Shown: positions 45,307 through 55,100, numbered from the stretch's first letter. The stretch: DNA of 64,000 bases from Pseudomonas rustica (GCF_018336155.1 NZ_JAGYHF010000007.1:124001-188000), one strand, 5' to 3'. Program-made: numbers and translations. Notes: a model not told the origin generated them from the letters alone.

Positions 45307-46419
45307 ATGAATCTGCACTTCGAAGAACTCACCGGCACCGACGGCGCCCGCATCGGTATCGCCAGCCTGGATGCTGAAAAGTCGCTGAACGCGCTGTCCC
45401 TGCCGATGATCAACGCCCTGAGCGACAAACTCGACGCCTGGGCCAAGGATCCACAAATCGTCTGCGTATTGCTGCGCGGCAACGGCGCCAAAGCCTTCTG
45501 CGCCGGCGGTGAAGTGCGCAGCCTGGTTGAAGCCTGCCGTGCCCACCCCGGAGAAGTGCCGCCCTTGGCCGCGCAGTTTTTCAGCGCGGAATATCGATTG
45601 GATTACAACCTGCATACTTATCCGAAACCGCTGATCTGCTGGGGCCACGGTTATGTGCTGGGCGGCGGTATGGGCCTGTTGCAAGGCGCGAGTACGCGGA
45701 TCGTCACGCCGAGCAGCCGTTTGGCGATGCCGGAAATCACCATTGGTCTGTATCCGGATGTCGGCGCCAGTTGGTTTCTCGCGCGGCTGCCGGGCAAACT
45801 CGGTTTGTTCCTCGGCCTGACCGGCGCGCACATGAATGGGCGCGATGCGATCGATCTGGATCTGGCCGACCGCTTTCTGCTCGACGAACAGCAACCGGAA
45901 CTGATCGAAGGCCTGCTCCAGCTCAACTGGCAGGAACAGATCGATCGGCAGCTCAACAGTCTGCTCAAGGCTTTGCAGCAGGAAGCCGTGGCGCAAATGC
46001 CCGAAGCGCAGTGGCTGCCGCGTCGTCAGCAGATCGACGAATTGCTCGACGTCAGCGATGTGGCCTGCGCCTGGAAAGCCATCAGCCTGCAACGCGACAG
46101 CAGCGATCCATTGATCGCCCGGGCCGCGAAGACCATGAGCGAAGGCTCGCCGCTGACCGCGCATCTGGTCTGGGAACAGATCATTCGTGCGCGGCACCTG
46201 TCGCTGGCCGAGGTTTTCCAGATGGAATACACCCTGAGCCTCAATTGCTGTCGGCACCCGGAATTCAGCGAAGGCGTGCGCGCGCGGTTGATCGACAAGG
46301 ATCAGAAACCGCACTGGCACTGGCCGGACATCAACAACGTGCCGGACGCGGTGGTCGAGGCGCACTTTCACAAGGTTTGGGAAGGGCGGCACCCGTTGGC
46401 GGATTTGACGCAGTATTAA
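45307..46419 (+). CDS. 3-hydroxyisobutyryl-CoA hydrolase-like protein (crotonase family)
   Basis: This 370-residue member of the ECH_2 branch has the oxyanion loops GAKAFCAGGEVRSLV near 60 and GHGYVLGGGMGLLQGAS near 115. The acidic residues are in MPEITIGLYPDVGASWFL near 145. The long C-terminal region (about residues 200-370) is the mark of HIBYL-CoA hydrolases rather than simple enoyl-CoA hydratases. It stands alone, without valine-degradation neighbours. GAGGT precedes the ATG. Confidence 0.88.
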   Translation: MNLHFEELTGTDGARIGIASLDAEKSLNALSLPMINALSDKLDAWAKDPQIVCVLLRGNGAKAFCAGGEVRSLVEACRAHPGEVPPLAAQFFSAEYRLDYNLHTYPKPLICWGHGYVLGGGMGLLQGASTRIVTPSSRLAMPEITIGLYPDVGASWFLARLPGKLGLFLGLTGAHMNGRDAIDLDLADRFLLDEQQPELIEGLLQLNWQEQIDRQLNSLLKALQQEAVAQMPEAQWLPRRQQIDELLDVSDVACAWKAISLQRDSSDPLIARAAKTMSEGSPLTAHLVWEQIIRARHLSLAEVFQMEYTLSLNCCRHPEFSEGVRARLIDKDQKPHWHWPDINNVPDAVVEAHFHKVWEGRHPLADLTQY

Positions 46420-46432
46420 AATTCGCGCACAA

Positions 46433-46459
46433 AAAAGCGGCGCTTCATGCGCCGCTTTC
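46433..46459. terminator. Bidirectional terminator
   Basis: AAGCGGCGC-TTCAT-GCGCCGCTT with flanking A and T runs. It is shared by the crotonase gene and the convergent lipoprotein gene. Confidence 0.9.
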
Positions 46460-46472
46460 TGTTTGCGGGTGA

Positions 46473-46880
46473 TTACCAGCGGTTGCCACGTCCGTTGTGG
46501 TCGCCGCGGCCGCTGTGTCGGTCGTAGTTGCCACGACCGCGGCGATCATTGTCCCAACCGCCGCGACGGTGGCCGTCCCAGTTGCCGCGGTCATTGCCGT
46601 GCCAGCGGCGGCTTTCGTAGTAGCGTGGGGCCGGTTGGTAGTAGCGCGGCGCCGATTGGTAATAACGCGGTTGCTGGTAGTACCGCGGTGCCGGTTGGTA
46701 ATAACGCGGCTGGGCGTAATAGCGGCTGCCGCCGTTGTAATAAGTGCCGCCTGTGTTGTAGTAGGCCGGTGCCGGTGACGTGTAAACCTCGGAGCTGTAA
46801 TACGAGTCCGCGTAGGAGTAAGGGGCGCAACCGGCAACGGAAAACATCAACGCAGCAAGCAGAAGAATTCGTCTATACAT
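46473..46880 (-). CDS. Tyrosine-rich lipoprotein with RYYQPAP repeats
   Basis: This 135-residue lipoprotein has the signal MYRRILLLAALMFSVAGC, with the lipobox Cys at residue 18. The mature part is low-complexity: five to six repeats of RYY(Q/x)(P/S)AP, then an Arg/Gly/Asp-rich tail. GGAGG precedes the ATG at 46880. The 15 bp before the ATG (AGGAGGCCGCC) match those before the next lipoprotein gene. The role is unknown; it may be an envelope or surface polymer-binding protein. Confidence 0.82.
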   Translation of the reverse strand: MYRRILLLAALMFSVAGCAPYSYADSYYSSEVYTSPAPAYYNTGGTYYNGGSRYYAQPRYYQPAPRYYQQPRYYQSAPRYYQPAPRYYESRRWHGNDRGNWDGHRRGGWDNDRRGRGNYDRHSGRGDHNGRGNRW

Positions 46881-47060
46881 GGCGGCCTCCTGGACCGCGG
46901 GTTGGCCGTACCAGCGACGCTGGCAGGCGACAGTCATTTAATCGGTGACTGTCGAAAAATCAGACAGCGTTTTCCGAATCTGGTGCGTCTCTGCAACAAG
47001 TTGAAACAAGTGATTTATGGAAACTTGTTCATCCTCCAGACACGGTCATTCAGCCGCTGA

Positions 47061-47333
47061 TTAATGGTGGCCACCGTGATATCCGCCGCCGTGATAACCG
47101 CGTCCGTAACCGCCACGATAACCGTAGCCATACCCGCCGTAGTAATAACGCGGGCCGCCGTAAAAGTAGCGCGGGCCGTAATAACCACCGTAGTAATAGG
47201 GCGAGTAGTAACCGGGATAGTAGGAAGGGGCGTAATACACATCGGCGGGTGGCCCGTAGTAATAACAACCGGACAGCCCCAGACCGAGCACTGCGCACAG
47301 CAGCACCCGACGCAACGTTTTCTGAGTGAGCAT
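47061..47333 (-). CDS. Tyrosine/glycine-rich lipoprotein
   Basis: This 90-residue lipoprotein has the signal MLTQKTLRRVLLCAVLGLGLSGC. The mature part is almost only Tyr, Gly, Pro and His (YYPGYYSPYYYGGYYG, GRGYHGGGYHGGHH). AGGAGGCCGCC precedes the ATG, as in the neighbouring gene, so the two probably arose by duplication. The His-rich end could bind metal. No function is established. Confidence 0.8.
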   Translation of the reverse strand: MLTQKTLRRVLLCAVLGLGLSGCYYYGPPADVYYAPSYYPGYYSPYYYGGYYGPRYFYGGPRYYYGGYGYGYRGGYGRGYHGGGYHGGHH

Positions 47334-47460
47334 GGCGGCCTCCTGAAAGACCTGCGAGCGCAGTCGGCGCAGGCCGGCTGACATCTGTTTTGACTGGCAT
47401 TCGCAAACCAAGTGCCTGCCACAACATGACATCGGATCAGCGGCATTCACGCTGCATCGC

Positions 47461-47476
47461 GGTGCATCGGCGCACC
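47461..47476. promoter_or_regulatory. Dyad upstream of the sigma-54 promoter (possible NtrC site)
   Basis: GGTGC-ATCGGC-GCACC lies 77 bp before the -24 element, and TGCATCGCGGTGCA overlaps it at 47453-47466. Position and the GCAC/GTGC half-sites suggest an enhancer-binding protein such as NtrC. The spacing departs from the classic site. Confidence 0.4.
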
Positions 47477-47551
47477 ATCACAAAGCGCCGCCCCGTCGTC
47501 GCGTCAAATCCGATCCGACCCACAGCCCCGTGCCAGAGCGCTCTCCGCGAC

Positions 47552-47568
47552 TTGGCACGCCTCTCGCT
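47552..47568 (+). promoter_or_regulatory. Sigma-54 (RpoN) promoter of guanidine operon
   Basis: TTGGCACG-CCTC-TCGCT has the GG at 47554-47555 and the GC at 47566-47567 exactly 10 bp apart, as required. It differs from the TGGCACG-N4-TTGCA consensus at one key base. Transcription would start about 47579, just before the riboswitch. Confidence 0.65.
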
Positions 47569-47602
47569 TTAGCAAACCCGTGCAGGAGTCATATCACAGG
47601 TT

Positions 47603-47742
47603 CGCGGCACCACAATTTGCAATGGCTGACTAGGGTTCCGGCTCGCAATCGCGAGTGGCTGGTCCGAGAGTTGGCGACCTCCAGTTGAGGTTACACGGCG
47701 GGACAAAAGCCCGGGAGACAAGCCACCGTTCGCGGTGCCGCG
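47603..47742 (+). ncRNA. Guanidine-I (ykkC) riboswitch
   Basis: The conserved core is present in order: CTAGGGTTCCGGC at 47630, CTGGTCCGAGAG at 47659 and ACACGGCGGGACAAAAGCCC at 47693 followed by GGGAGA. A 9-bp outer pairing CGCGGCACC (47603-47611) with GGTGCCGCG (47734-47742) closes the structure. No T-run follows, so control may be by translation or Rho. It lies 40 bp before the ABC receptor gene and so should switch the whole operon on with guanidine. Confidence 0.93.
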
Positions 47743-47782
47743 TTGCCTTCCTGTCCGCCCTTGATCAACTGGAGAATCCGCC

Positions 47783-48850
47783 ATGACCCGACTACGTTTG
47801 CCCGCCCTGCTCGCCGCCGCGTTCGCTGCGCTCATCAGCAGCCAAGCCCCCGCCGCTCAGAAAGATCACTTCAGCGTCTGCTGGACGATTTACGCCGGCT
47901 GGATGCCATGGGAATACGCCGGCAGCCAAGGCATCGTCGATAAATGGGCGAAGAAATACGGGATCAAGATCGACGTCGTGCAACTCAACGATTACGTCGA
48001 ATCGATTAATCAATACACCGCTGGCCAGTTCGACGGCTGCACCATGACCAACATGGATGCGCTGACCATCCCGGCTGCCGGCGGCGTCGACAGCACGGCG
48101 CTGATTGTCAGCGACTTCTCCAACGGCAACGACGGCATCGTCCTCAAGGGCGACGGCAAAAAGGTCACCGACCTCAAGGGCATGGATGTCAATCTGGTCG
48201 AGTTGTCGGTCTCGCATTATCTGCTGGCCCGCGCGCTGGATTCGGTTGACCTCACCGAGAAAGAGCTGAAAGTGGTCAACACCTCCGACGCCGACATCTC
48301 CGCCGCTTTCAACACCGACCAAGTCAACGCAGTGACGACCTGGAACCCGATGCTCTCGGACATCAAGGCCAAACCGGGCGTGACCGAAGTGTTCAACTCC
48401 AGCCAGATTCCCGGCGAGATCATGGACATGATGGTGGTCAACAGCGCCACCCTCAAAGACAACCCGGCGCTGGGTAAAGCGCTGACCGGCGCGTGGTTCG
48501 AAGTGGTCGAGTTGATGAACGCCAAGAACGCCGCGAGCAAGGCTGCGCTTGAGCATATGGCCAAAACTTCGGGCACCGACCTCGCTGGATTCCAGGCACA
48601 ACTCGACACCACCAAACTGTTCGCCACGCCAAGCGAAGCGCTGAACTTCGCCACCAGCCAACAGCTGCCGGAAACCATGCGCAAAGTCGCCGAATTTTCC
48701 TTCCAGCACGGCTTGCTCGGTGAAGGCGCAAAAGACACCAGCGCGGTCGGCATGGCCTTCGCCAACGGCGTGACCAGCGGCGACACCGGCAACCTCAAGC
48801 TGCGTTTCGATCCGACTTACGTGCAGATGGCTGCCGACGCCAAGCTGTAA
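47783..48850 (+). CDS. ABC transporter substrate-binding protein (guanidine operon)
   Basis: This 355-residue periplasmic receptor of the NMT1/TauA-like fold has a signal peptide MTRLRLPALLAAAFAALISSQAPAA. Ligand-loop features are CWTIYAGWMPWEYAG near residue 34, DGCTMTNMDALTIPAAGG and VTTWNPM. CTGGAG precedes the ATG. Control by a guanidine-I riboswitch and cotranscription with the degradation genes make guanidine the likely ligand. Confidence 0.88.
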   Translation: MTRLRLPALLAAAFAALISSQAPAAQKDHFSVCWTIYAGWMPWEYAGSQGIVDKWAKKYGIKIDVVQLNDYVESINQYTAGQFDGCTMTNMDALTIPAAGGVDSTALIVSDFSNGNDGIVLKGDGKKVTDLKGMDVNLVELSVSHYLLARALDSVDLTEKELKVVNTSDADISAAFNTDQVNAVTTWNPMLSDIKAKPGVTEVFNSSQIPGEIMDMMVVNSATLKDNPALGKALTGAWFEVVELMNAKNAASKAALEHMAKTSGTDLAGFQAQLDTTKLFATPSEALNFATSQQLPETMRKVAEFSFQHGLLGEGAKDTSAVGMAFANGVTSGDTGNLKLRFDPTYVQMAADAKL

Positions 48851-48868
48851 GCCACGGAGGATTTGGCC

Positions 48869-49684
48869 ATGCGCCTGATCAATCGCCACCCGGATCGCCC
48901 CAGTCGCCTGTTGTTGGTGATCCTGCCGTTCGCTCTGCTGCTGTTCGCCTACTTCATGGGCTCGGCCGAGCGCCTGGCGGACAACCCTAACGACAAACTG
49001 CTGCCCAGCGCCGTGCAGATGACCGATGCGGTCAAACGTCTGGCCTTCAATGCCGACAGCCGCACCGGTGACTACCTGTTGTGGCAGGACACCGCGTCGA
49101 GTCTGCGGCGCCTGGCCATTGGGCTCGGCATCGCCGCACTCGCCGGGCTGTGCCTGGGCATCGCTGCCGGCACACTGCCGCTGTTCGGCGCGCCGTTGTC
49201 GCCCTTGCTGACGGTGTTGTCGATGGTGCCGCCGCTGGCGATCCTGCCGATTCTGTTCATCGTTTTCGGTTTGGGCGAGTTGTCGAAAGTCATGCTGATC
49301 GTGATCGGCATCACCCCGGCGCTTGCTCGTGATCTGGAGCAGCGTGCCCGAGAAATCCCCGTCGAACTGCTGATCAAGGCGCAGACCCTCGGTGCTTCGA
49401 CCTGGACGCTGATGCTGCGCGTGGTGCTGCCGCAACTGTTGCCGCGTTTGCTGATCTCGTTGCGGCTGATGCTCGGCTCGGCGTGGTTGTTCCTGATTGC
49501 CGCCGAAGCAATCGCCTCCACTGACGGCCTCGGCTACCGGATTTTTCTGGTGCGGCGTTATCTGGCGATGGACGTGATTCTGCCGTACGTGGTGTGGATC
49601 ACCCTCCTCGCCTGGCTGATGGATTGGGGCCTGAAATACCTGACGCGGCGGGCGTTCCCTTGGTATGAGGGGGCGGCCAAATGA
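48869..49684 (+). CDS. ABC transporter permease (guanidine operon)
   Basis: This 271-residue permease has a membrane helix at residues 14-32, then the BPD_transp_1 domain with the coupling loop EIPVELLIKAQTLGASTWTL near residue 170. GGAGG lies 8 bp before the ATG at 48869; a TTG two codons earlier is less likely. It overlaps the ATPase gene by 4 bp. Confidence 0.92.
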   Translation: MRLINRHPDRPSRLLLVILPFALLLFAYFMGSAERLADNPNDKLLPSAVQMTDAVKRLAFNADSRTGDYLLWQDTASSLRRLAIGLGIAALAGLCLGIAAGTLPLFGAPLSPLLTVLSMVPPLAILPILFIVFGLGELSKVMLIVIGITPALARDLEQRAREIPVELLIKAQTLGASTWTLMLRVVLPQLLPRLLISLRLMLGSAWLFLIAAEAIASTDGLGYRIFLVRRYLAMDVILPYVVWITLLAWLMDWGLKYLTRRAFPWYEGAAK

Positions 49685-50469
49685 GCTTCATCACCGTGAA
49701 AAACGTCTGGCAGCAATACGCCGATCAAGTGGTGCTCGAAGGCTTGAACCTGAATGTCAACGAAGGCGAATTTTGCACCTTGGTCGGCGCCTCCGGTTGC
49801 GGCAAATCGACCTTCCTGCGCCTGTTGCTCGGCCAGGAAACGGCGAGTCGCGGCGAAATTCTGCTCGACGGTCAAGCGCTGGCCAGTGAGCCGGATGCCA
49901 GCCGAGGCGTGGTGTTTCAGCGCTACTCGGTGTTCCCGCATTTGAACGTGCTCGACAACGTCGCCCTCGGCCTTGAACTGCCGCGTGCGCCGCTGCTGGG
50001 GCGGTTGTTCGGCAGCGGCAAACGTGACGCGCGCGAACAGGCTGCGGCGCTGCTGCACAAAGTCGGCCTCGGTCATGCGCTGGACAAGTACCCGGCGCAG
50101 TTGTCCGGCGGCATGCAGCAGCGGCTGGCGATTGCTCAGGCGCTGATCATGAAACCGCGCGTGTTGCTGCTCGACGAGCCGTTCGGCGCGCTCGATCCGG
50201 GCATCCGTAAAGACATGCACGCCTTGCTGCTGGAGCTGTGGCGCGAGACCAGACTGACCGTGTTCATGGTCACTCATGATCTGTCCGAAGGTTTCAGCCT
50301 CGGCACGCGTTTGCTGGTCTTCGACAAAGTGCGCCTCGACCCGCACGCCCCCGGCGCCTATGGCGCGCGCATCACCTACGACATCCCTTTGAACAGCGAC
50401 CGCCGCGCCCAACGCGCCGCCGTCGACGCCCTGCCGTTGCCACTGGCAGGCGCCCTTCGCACCGCTTGA
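49681..50469 (+). CDS. ABC transporter ATP-binding protein (guanidine operon)
   Basis: This 262-residue ATPase has Walker A GASGCGKST near 38, Q-loop VVFQRYSVFPH, the signature LSGGMQQRLAIAQAL, Walker B VLLLDEPFGALD and H-loop VTHD. It is coupled to the permease by an ATGA overlap. It energises uptake of the operon's substrate. Confidence 0.94.
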   Translation: MSFITVKNVWQQYADQVVLEGLNLNVNEGEFCTLVGASGCGKSTFLRLLLGQETASRGEILLDGQALASEPDASRGVVFQRYSVFPHLNVLDNVALGLELPRAPLLGRLFGSGKRDAREQAAALLHKVGLGHALDKYPAQLSGGMQQRLAIAQALIMKPRVLLLDEPFGALDPGIRKDMHALLLELWRETRLTVFMVTHDLSEGFSLGTRLLVFDKVRLDPHAPGAYGARITYDIPLNSDRRAQRAAVDALPLPLAGALRTA

Positions 50470-50482
50470 GAGGACTGCTCTG

Positions 50483-51220
50483 ATGAATAAGCCGATGACT
50501 GATTCGACCCAACTGTTTCCACCGGTCGCCGAAGAAATGCTCCCCGGTGGCGGCCACCGTTCCTTCGTGTTGAAGCGCGGGCAATTGCTGCGCCTGACCG
50601 ACCTGCGCGGCGGCGCCAACGTCAGCATGACCCTGCTCAACGCCAACGAAAAAACCGAGCGGCTGAACCTGCCCGACAGCCTCAAATGCCAACACACCGC
50701 CAAGCTCACCAGCGGTCACTGCCTGTACTCGGACATGGGCCGCGTGCTGGCCGCAATCACTGCTGACACGTGCGGCTGGAGCGACAGCCTCGGCGGCGTG
50801 CTCTGCGCCGAAGAGGTCGCAGAAAAGTACGGCGAGGGTCGCTATCAGGAACTGCGCAACGGCTTCTTCCGCAACGGCACCGACAACCTGTTGGTGGAAC
50901 TCGGCAAGTGGGGCCTGGGCCTGTCCGACCTGTTGATGACCCTCAATTTGTTCAGCCGCGTCAACGTCGATGAGGCCGGGCGGTTCCACTTCGTCGAGGG
51001 CAATTCCAAGGCCGGCGACTACATCGAACTGTACGCGCCGATGGACACGCTGGTGGTGCTCACCGCGCTGCAACACCCGATGGATCCGGCGCCGGAATAT
51101 GCACCAAAACCGCTGAAGCTGAGCTGGATGAACGCCGACGCCAGCGTCGCCGAACACTGCCGCACTTCGCGCCCGGAAAATGAGCGCGGCTTTATCAACA
51201 CCGACCGTTTGTTCGCCTGA
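50483..51220 (+). CDS. Carboxyguanidine deiminase subunit (urea amidolyase-associated protein 1)
   Basis: This 245-residue DUF1989 protein has the metal/Cys pattern ANVSMTLLNANEKTERLN, LYSDMGRVLAAITADTCGWSD and PMDTLVVLTALQHPMD. With its partner (next gene) the family converts carboxyguanidine to allophanate, a role shown for proteins formerly named urea-carboxylase-associated. GAGAGGA lies before the ATG. It is the fourth gene of the riboswitch operon. Confidence 0.9.
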   Translation: MNKPMTDSTQLFPPVAEEMLPGGGHRSFVLKRGQLLRLTDLRGGANVSMTLLNANEKTERLNLPDSLKCQHTAKLTSGHCLYSDMGRVLAAITADTCGWSDSLGGVLCAEEVAEKYGEGRYQELRNGFFRNGTDNLLVELGKWGLGLSDLLMTLNLFSRVNVDEAGRFHFVEGNSKAGDYIELYAPMDTLVVLTALQHPMDPAPEYAPKPLKLSWMNADASVAEHCRTSRPENERGFINTDRLFA

Positions 51221-51231
51221 GGATCGCTGCC

Positions 51232-51873
51232 ATGTCAGTTGCTATCGCCACTTCGCAAAAACAACCCGACGCTGCGGTGTACCGCGCCACGATCCCGGCC
51301 GGTGAGCCGTGGCTGATGGAGGTCAAGGCCGGGCAGACCCTGCGCATCCTTGATCTGGAAGGTAATCAAGCGGTCGATACGTTGTTCTACAGCGTCGCCA
51401 ATCCCAAGGAACGCTACGACGTGCAACGCACTTTGCGCCGGCAGAACAGCGTCTATCTGAGCACCGGCAGCGTGCTCTATTCCAACCTCGGCCACGCGAT
51501 GCTGACCATCGTCGCCGACACCTGCGGCCGCCACGACACCCTCGGCGGTGCGTGCGCGCAAGAGAGCAACACCGTGCGTTACGCCCTGGAAAAACGCTAC
51601 ATGCACAGCTGCCGCGACAACTACCTGCGCGCGTGTGTGCATGACGGACGCTTGGGCAAAAGCGACATCGGGCCGAACATCAATTTCTTCATGAATGTGC
51701 CGGTCACGGCGGACGGCGGACTGACGTTCGAGGACGGCATTTCAGCGCCGGGCAAGTATGTGGATTTGCGCGCGGAGATGGACGTGATCGTGCTGATTTC
51801 CAATTGTCCGCAGTTGAATAATCCATGCAATGCCTACAACCCGACACCTGCGGAGCTACTGGTATGGAACTGA
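51232..51873 (+). CDS. Carboxyguanidine deiminase subunit (urea amidolyase-associated protein 2)
   Basis: This 213-residue DUF1989 protein is a paralog of the previous gene: AGQTLRILDLEGNQAVDTLF, LYSNLGHAMLTIVADTCGRHDT, GGACAQESNTVRY and NCPQLNNPCNAYNPTP. It probably forms the heteromeric deiminase with it. The spacing is 11 bp. A REPIN separates it from the carboxylase gene. Confidence 0.9.
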   Translation: MSVAIATSQKQPDAAVYRATIPAGEPWLMEVKAGQTLRILDLEGNQAVDTLFYSVANPKERYDVQRTLRRQNSVYLSTGSVLYSNLGHAMLTIVADTCGRHDTLGGACAQESNTVRYALEKRYMHSCRDNYLRACVHDGRLGKSDIGPNINFFMNVPVTADGGLTFEDGISAPGKYVDLRAEMDVIVLISNCPQLNNPCNAYNPTPAELLVWN

Positions 51874-51949
51874 CTATCCGCCGTTTACGCCGCTTGCTTT
51901 TCGCCCTGTGCCAGGCGCGCTCCGGGCAGTGCATCAAATAACCGCTCCC

Positions 51950-52038
51950 CTGTAGGAGCTGCCGCAGGCTGCGATCTCTTGATTTTGCTTTTTGAAAATT
52001 CAAGATCAAAAGATCGCAGCCTGCGGCAGCTCCTACAG
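51950..52038. repeat. REPIN (TGTAGGAGCTGCCG class)
   Basis: Inverted copies of CTGTAGGAGCTGCCGCAGGC lie with GATCAAAAGATC-type centres. It sits inside the guanidine operon between the deiminase and carboxylase genes and could affect relative expression. Confidence 0.9.
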
Positions 52039-52126
52039 GTGCAGCGTGGATTTAAGTCATCCGGGACGGCCCGGATGTCTGTCGAAAAACGGCGGGACGG
52101 CCCGCTTCCCCTTCAGGGGTTATGCC

Positions 52127-55100
52127 ATGTTCGAAAAAATCCTTATCGCCAACCGGGGCGCCATCGCCTGCCGCATCCTGCGCACCCTCGCGTCATTGCA
52201 GGTCAAAGGCGTGGCCGTGTACTCCGAAGCCGACGCCGCCAGCCTGCACATCCTGCAAGCCGATGAAACGCACAGCCTCGGTGAAGGCGCCGCTGCCGGC
52301 ACCTATCTGGCCGTCGACAAGATCCTCGCCATCGCCAAGCACAGCGGTGCCACGGCGATCCATCCCGGCTACGGGTTTCTGTCCGAGAACGCCGCGTTCG
52401 CCGAAGCGTGCGAAGCGCAGAACATTGCCTTCATCGGCCCGACACCGGAGCAACTGCGCGTATTCGGCCTCAAGCACACCGCTCGCGCCTTGGCCAAACA
52501 ACACGGCGTGCCGATGCTTGAAGGTACCGAACTGCTCGACAGCCTCGACGCTGCGCTGATCGCTGGCGAACAAGTCGGCTACCCGGTGATGCTGAAAAGC
52601 ACCGCTGGCGGTGGCGGCATCGGCATGCGCGTGTGCCGCAGCGCCAGCGAATTGAGCGAATCGTTCGAGGCAGTCAAACGCCTCGGTCAGAACAACTTCA
52701 GCGACGCCGGCGTGTTCATCGAGAAGTACATCCAGCGCGCCCGCCATTTGGAGGTGCAGGTGTTCGGCGATGGTCGCGGTGAAGTCATCGCCCTCGGCGT
52801 GCGCGACTGCTCGGTGCAACGGCGCAATCAGAAAGTCCTCGAAGAAACCCCGGCACCAAACCTGCCGGACGGCATGGCCGAAGAGCTGTGCGCGGCGGCG
52901 ATCAAACTGGCGAAAGCCGTTAACTATCGCAGCGCCGGCACCGTGGAATTCGTTTTCGACAGCGAGGCGCAGCGCTTCTATTTCCTCGAAGTGAACACGC
53001 GCTTGCAGGTCGAGCACGGTGTCACCGAACAGGTCTGGGGTGTGGATCTGGTGCGCTGGATGGTGGAGCTGGCCGCCGGTGATCTGCCGCCGCTGAGCGA
53101 GTTGTCTCGTCAGTTGAAACCCGAAGGCCATGCGATTCAGGCGCGGCTGTATGCGGAAGATCCGGGGCGTGATTTTCAGCCGAGCCCGGGCCTGCTGACG
53201 GCGGTGCAGTTTCCGCCGGCCAACGGTATTCAACTGCGCATCGACACGTGGGTTGAGGCGGGTTGCGAGATCCCGCCGTATTTCGATCCGATGATCGCCA
53301 AGGTCATTACCTGGGCGCCCACTCGTGAACAGGCGCGGGCCGAATTGCATCAAGCGCTGGGCGACAGTCTGTTGTACGGCGTGGAAACCAACCGTGATTA
53401 CCTGCGGCAGATTCTCCTCGACACGCCGTTCGCCAGCGGTGAGCCGTGGACGCGTTGTCTGGAAGGTCTGGTCTATCGCGCCAACACTTTTGAAGTGCTC
53501 AGCGCAGGCACGCAAACCAGCGTGCAGGACTATCCCGGCCGCCTCGGTTACTGGGCGGTCGGTGTGCCGCCGTCGGGGCCGATGGACAGCCGCGCGCTGC
53601 GTCTGGGCAATCGCTTGCTGGGCAATGCTGAAGGCGCGGCGGCGCTGGAAATCACCATGAGCGGGCCGCTGCTGCGCTTCAATTGTGCAGCGGTGATCGC
53701 GGTGACCGGTGCGCCGATCGCGCTGACGCTTGAGGGTGACAGCGTGCCGATGAACACCGCCCTGCTGATCCCGGCGGGTGCGACGTTGCATCTGGGTAGC
53801 ATCAGCGGTGCCGGGGCGCGCAGCTATCTGTGCCTGCGCGGTGGCTTGCAGGTGCCGGATTATCTGGGTAGCAAAAGCACTTTCACGTTGGGTCAGTTTG
53901 GTGGCCACGGTGGTCGCGCGTTGCGCGCGGGTGATGTGTTGCATGTGCCTGCTCTGACTGATCGCAGCAGCGGTCAACAACTGGCTGAAGAACACGTCAC
54001 CGCGCTGCCCGCCGTGCGGCAGATTCGGGTGATCTACGGCCCGCACGCTGCGCCGGAGTATTTCACTGAGAACTACATCGGCACGTTCTTTGAAACCCAA
54101 TGGGAAGTGCATTTCAACTCGAGCCGCACCGGTGTTCGGCTGATTGGGCCGAAGCCGGAATGGGTACGGGCGGACGGAGGTGAAGCCGGGTTGCATCCTT
54201 CGAATATTCACGACAATCCGTACGCCATTGGCGCGGTGGATTTCACCGGGGACATGCCGGTGATCCTCGGCCCGGATGGCCCGAGCCTTGGCGGATTTGT
54301 CTGCCCGGTGACGGTGATCGAGGCGGATCTGTGGCAACTGGGGCAGCTCAAGGCGGGCGATAAAATCCAGTTCATCCCCGTCTCTCTCACTGACGCCCGC
54401 AACCTCGCCCTGAAATGGGATCTCCCCTGTGGGAGCGAGCCTGCTCGCGAACGCGATATTTCAGACAACTCAGTATTGATTGATCCACCGCATTCGCGAG
54501 CAGGCTCGCTCCCACAGGGTTTAGTATCGCCTGTGGTTTTGGAATTGGGTCAGGGGGATGTGCGGCTTGTTGCGCGTGTCTCTGGGGATACGCATCTATT
54601 GCTGGAAATCGGCGAGCCTGAGCTCAATCTCGTCCTGCGCTTCCGCGCCCACGCCCTCATGCAGGCGCTGGAACACAAAGCCCTGCACGGCGTGATCGAC
54701 CTCACCCCCGGCATTCGCTCGCTGCAAATCCACTACCAGCCGGAGCAACTGCCGCTCGCCGATCTCCTCGGCATCATCGCCGGCGAATGGGACGCGGTGT
54801 GCGCCGCCAACGACCTGCAAGTGCCGTCGCGCATCGTCCATCTGCCGCTGTCCTGGGATGACCCGGCCTGCCAATTGGCGATCGAGAAATACATGACCAC
54901 CGTGCGCAAGGACGCGCCGTGGTGCCCGAGCAATCTGGAGTTCATCCGCCGCATCAATGACCTGCCGAATCTCGACGAAGTGCAGCGCACCGTATTCGAT
55001 GCGAGCTATCTGGTGATGGGCCTCGGCGATGTCTACCTCGGTGCGCCGGTGGCCACGCCGCTCGATCCGCGCCACCGTCTGGTCACCACCAAATACAACC

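Noticed and set aside
47792..49435. Minus-strand open frame of 547 codons opposite the ABC receptor and permease
   Set aside because: It is a shadow of genuine genes on the plus strand; no motif or ribosome site.
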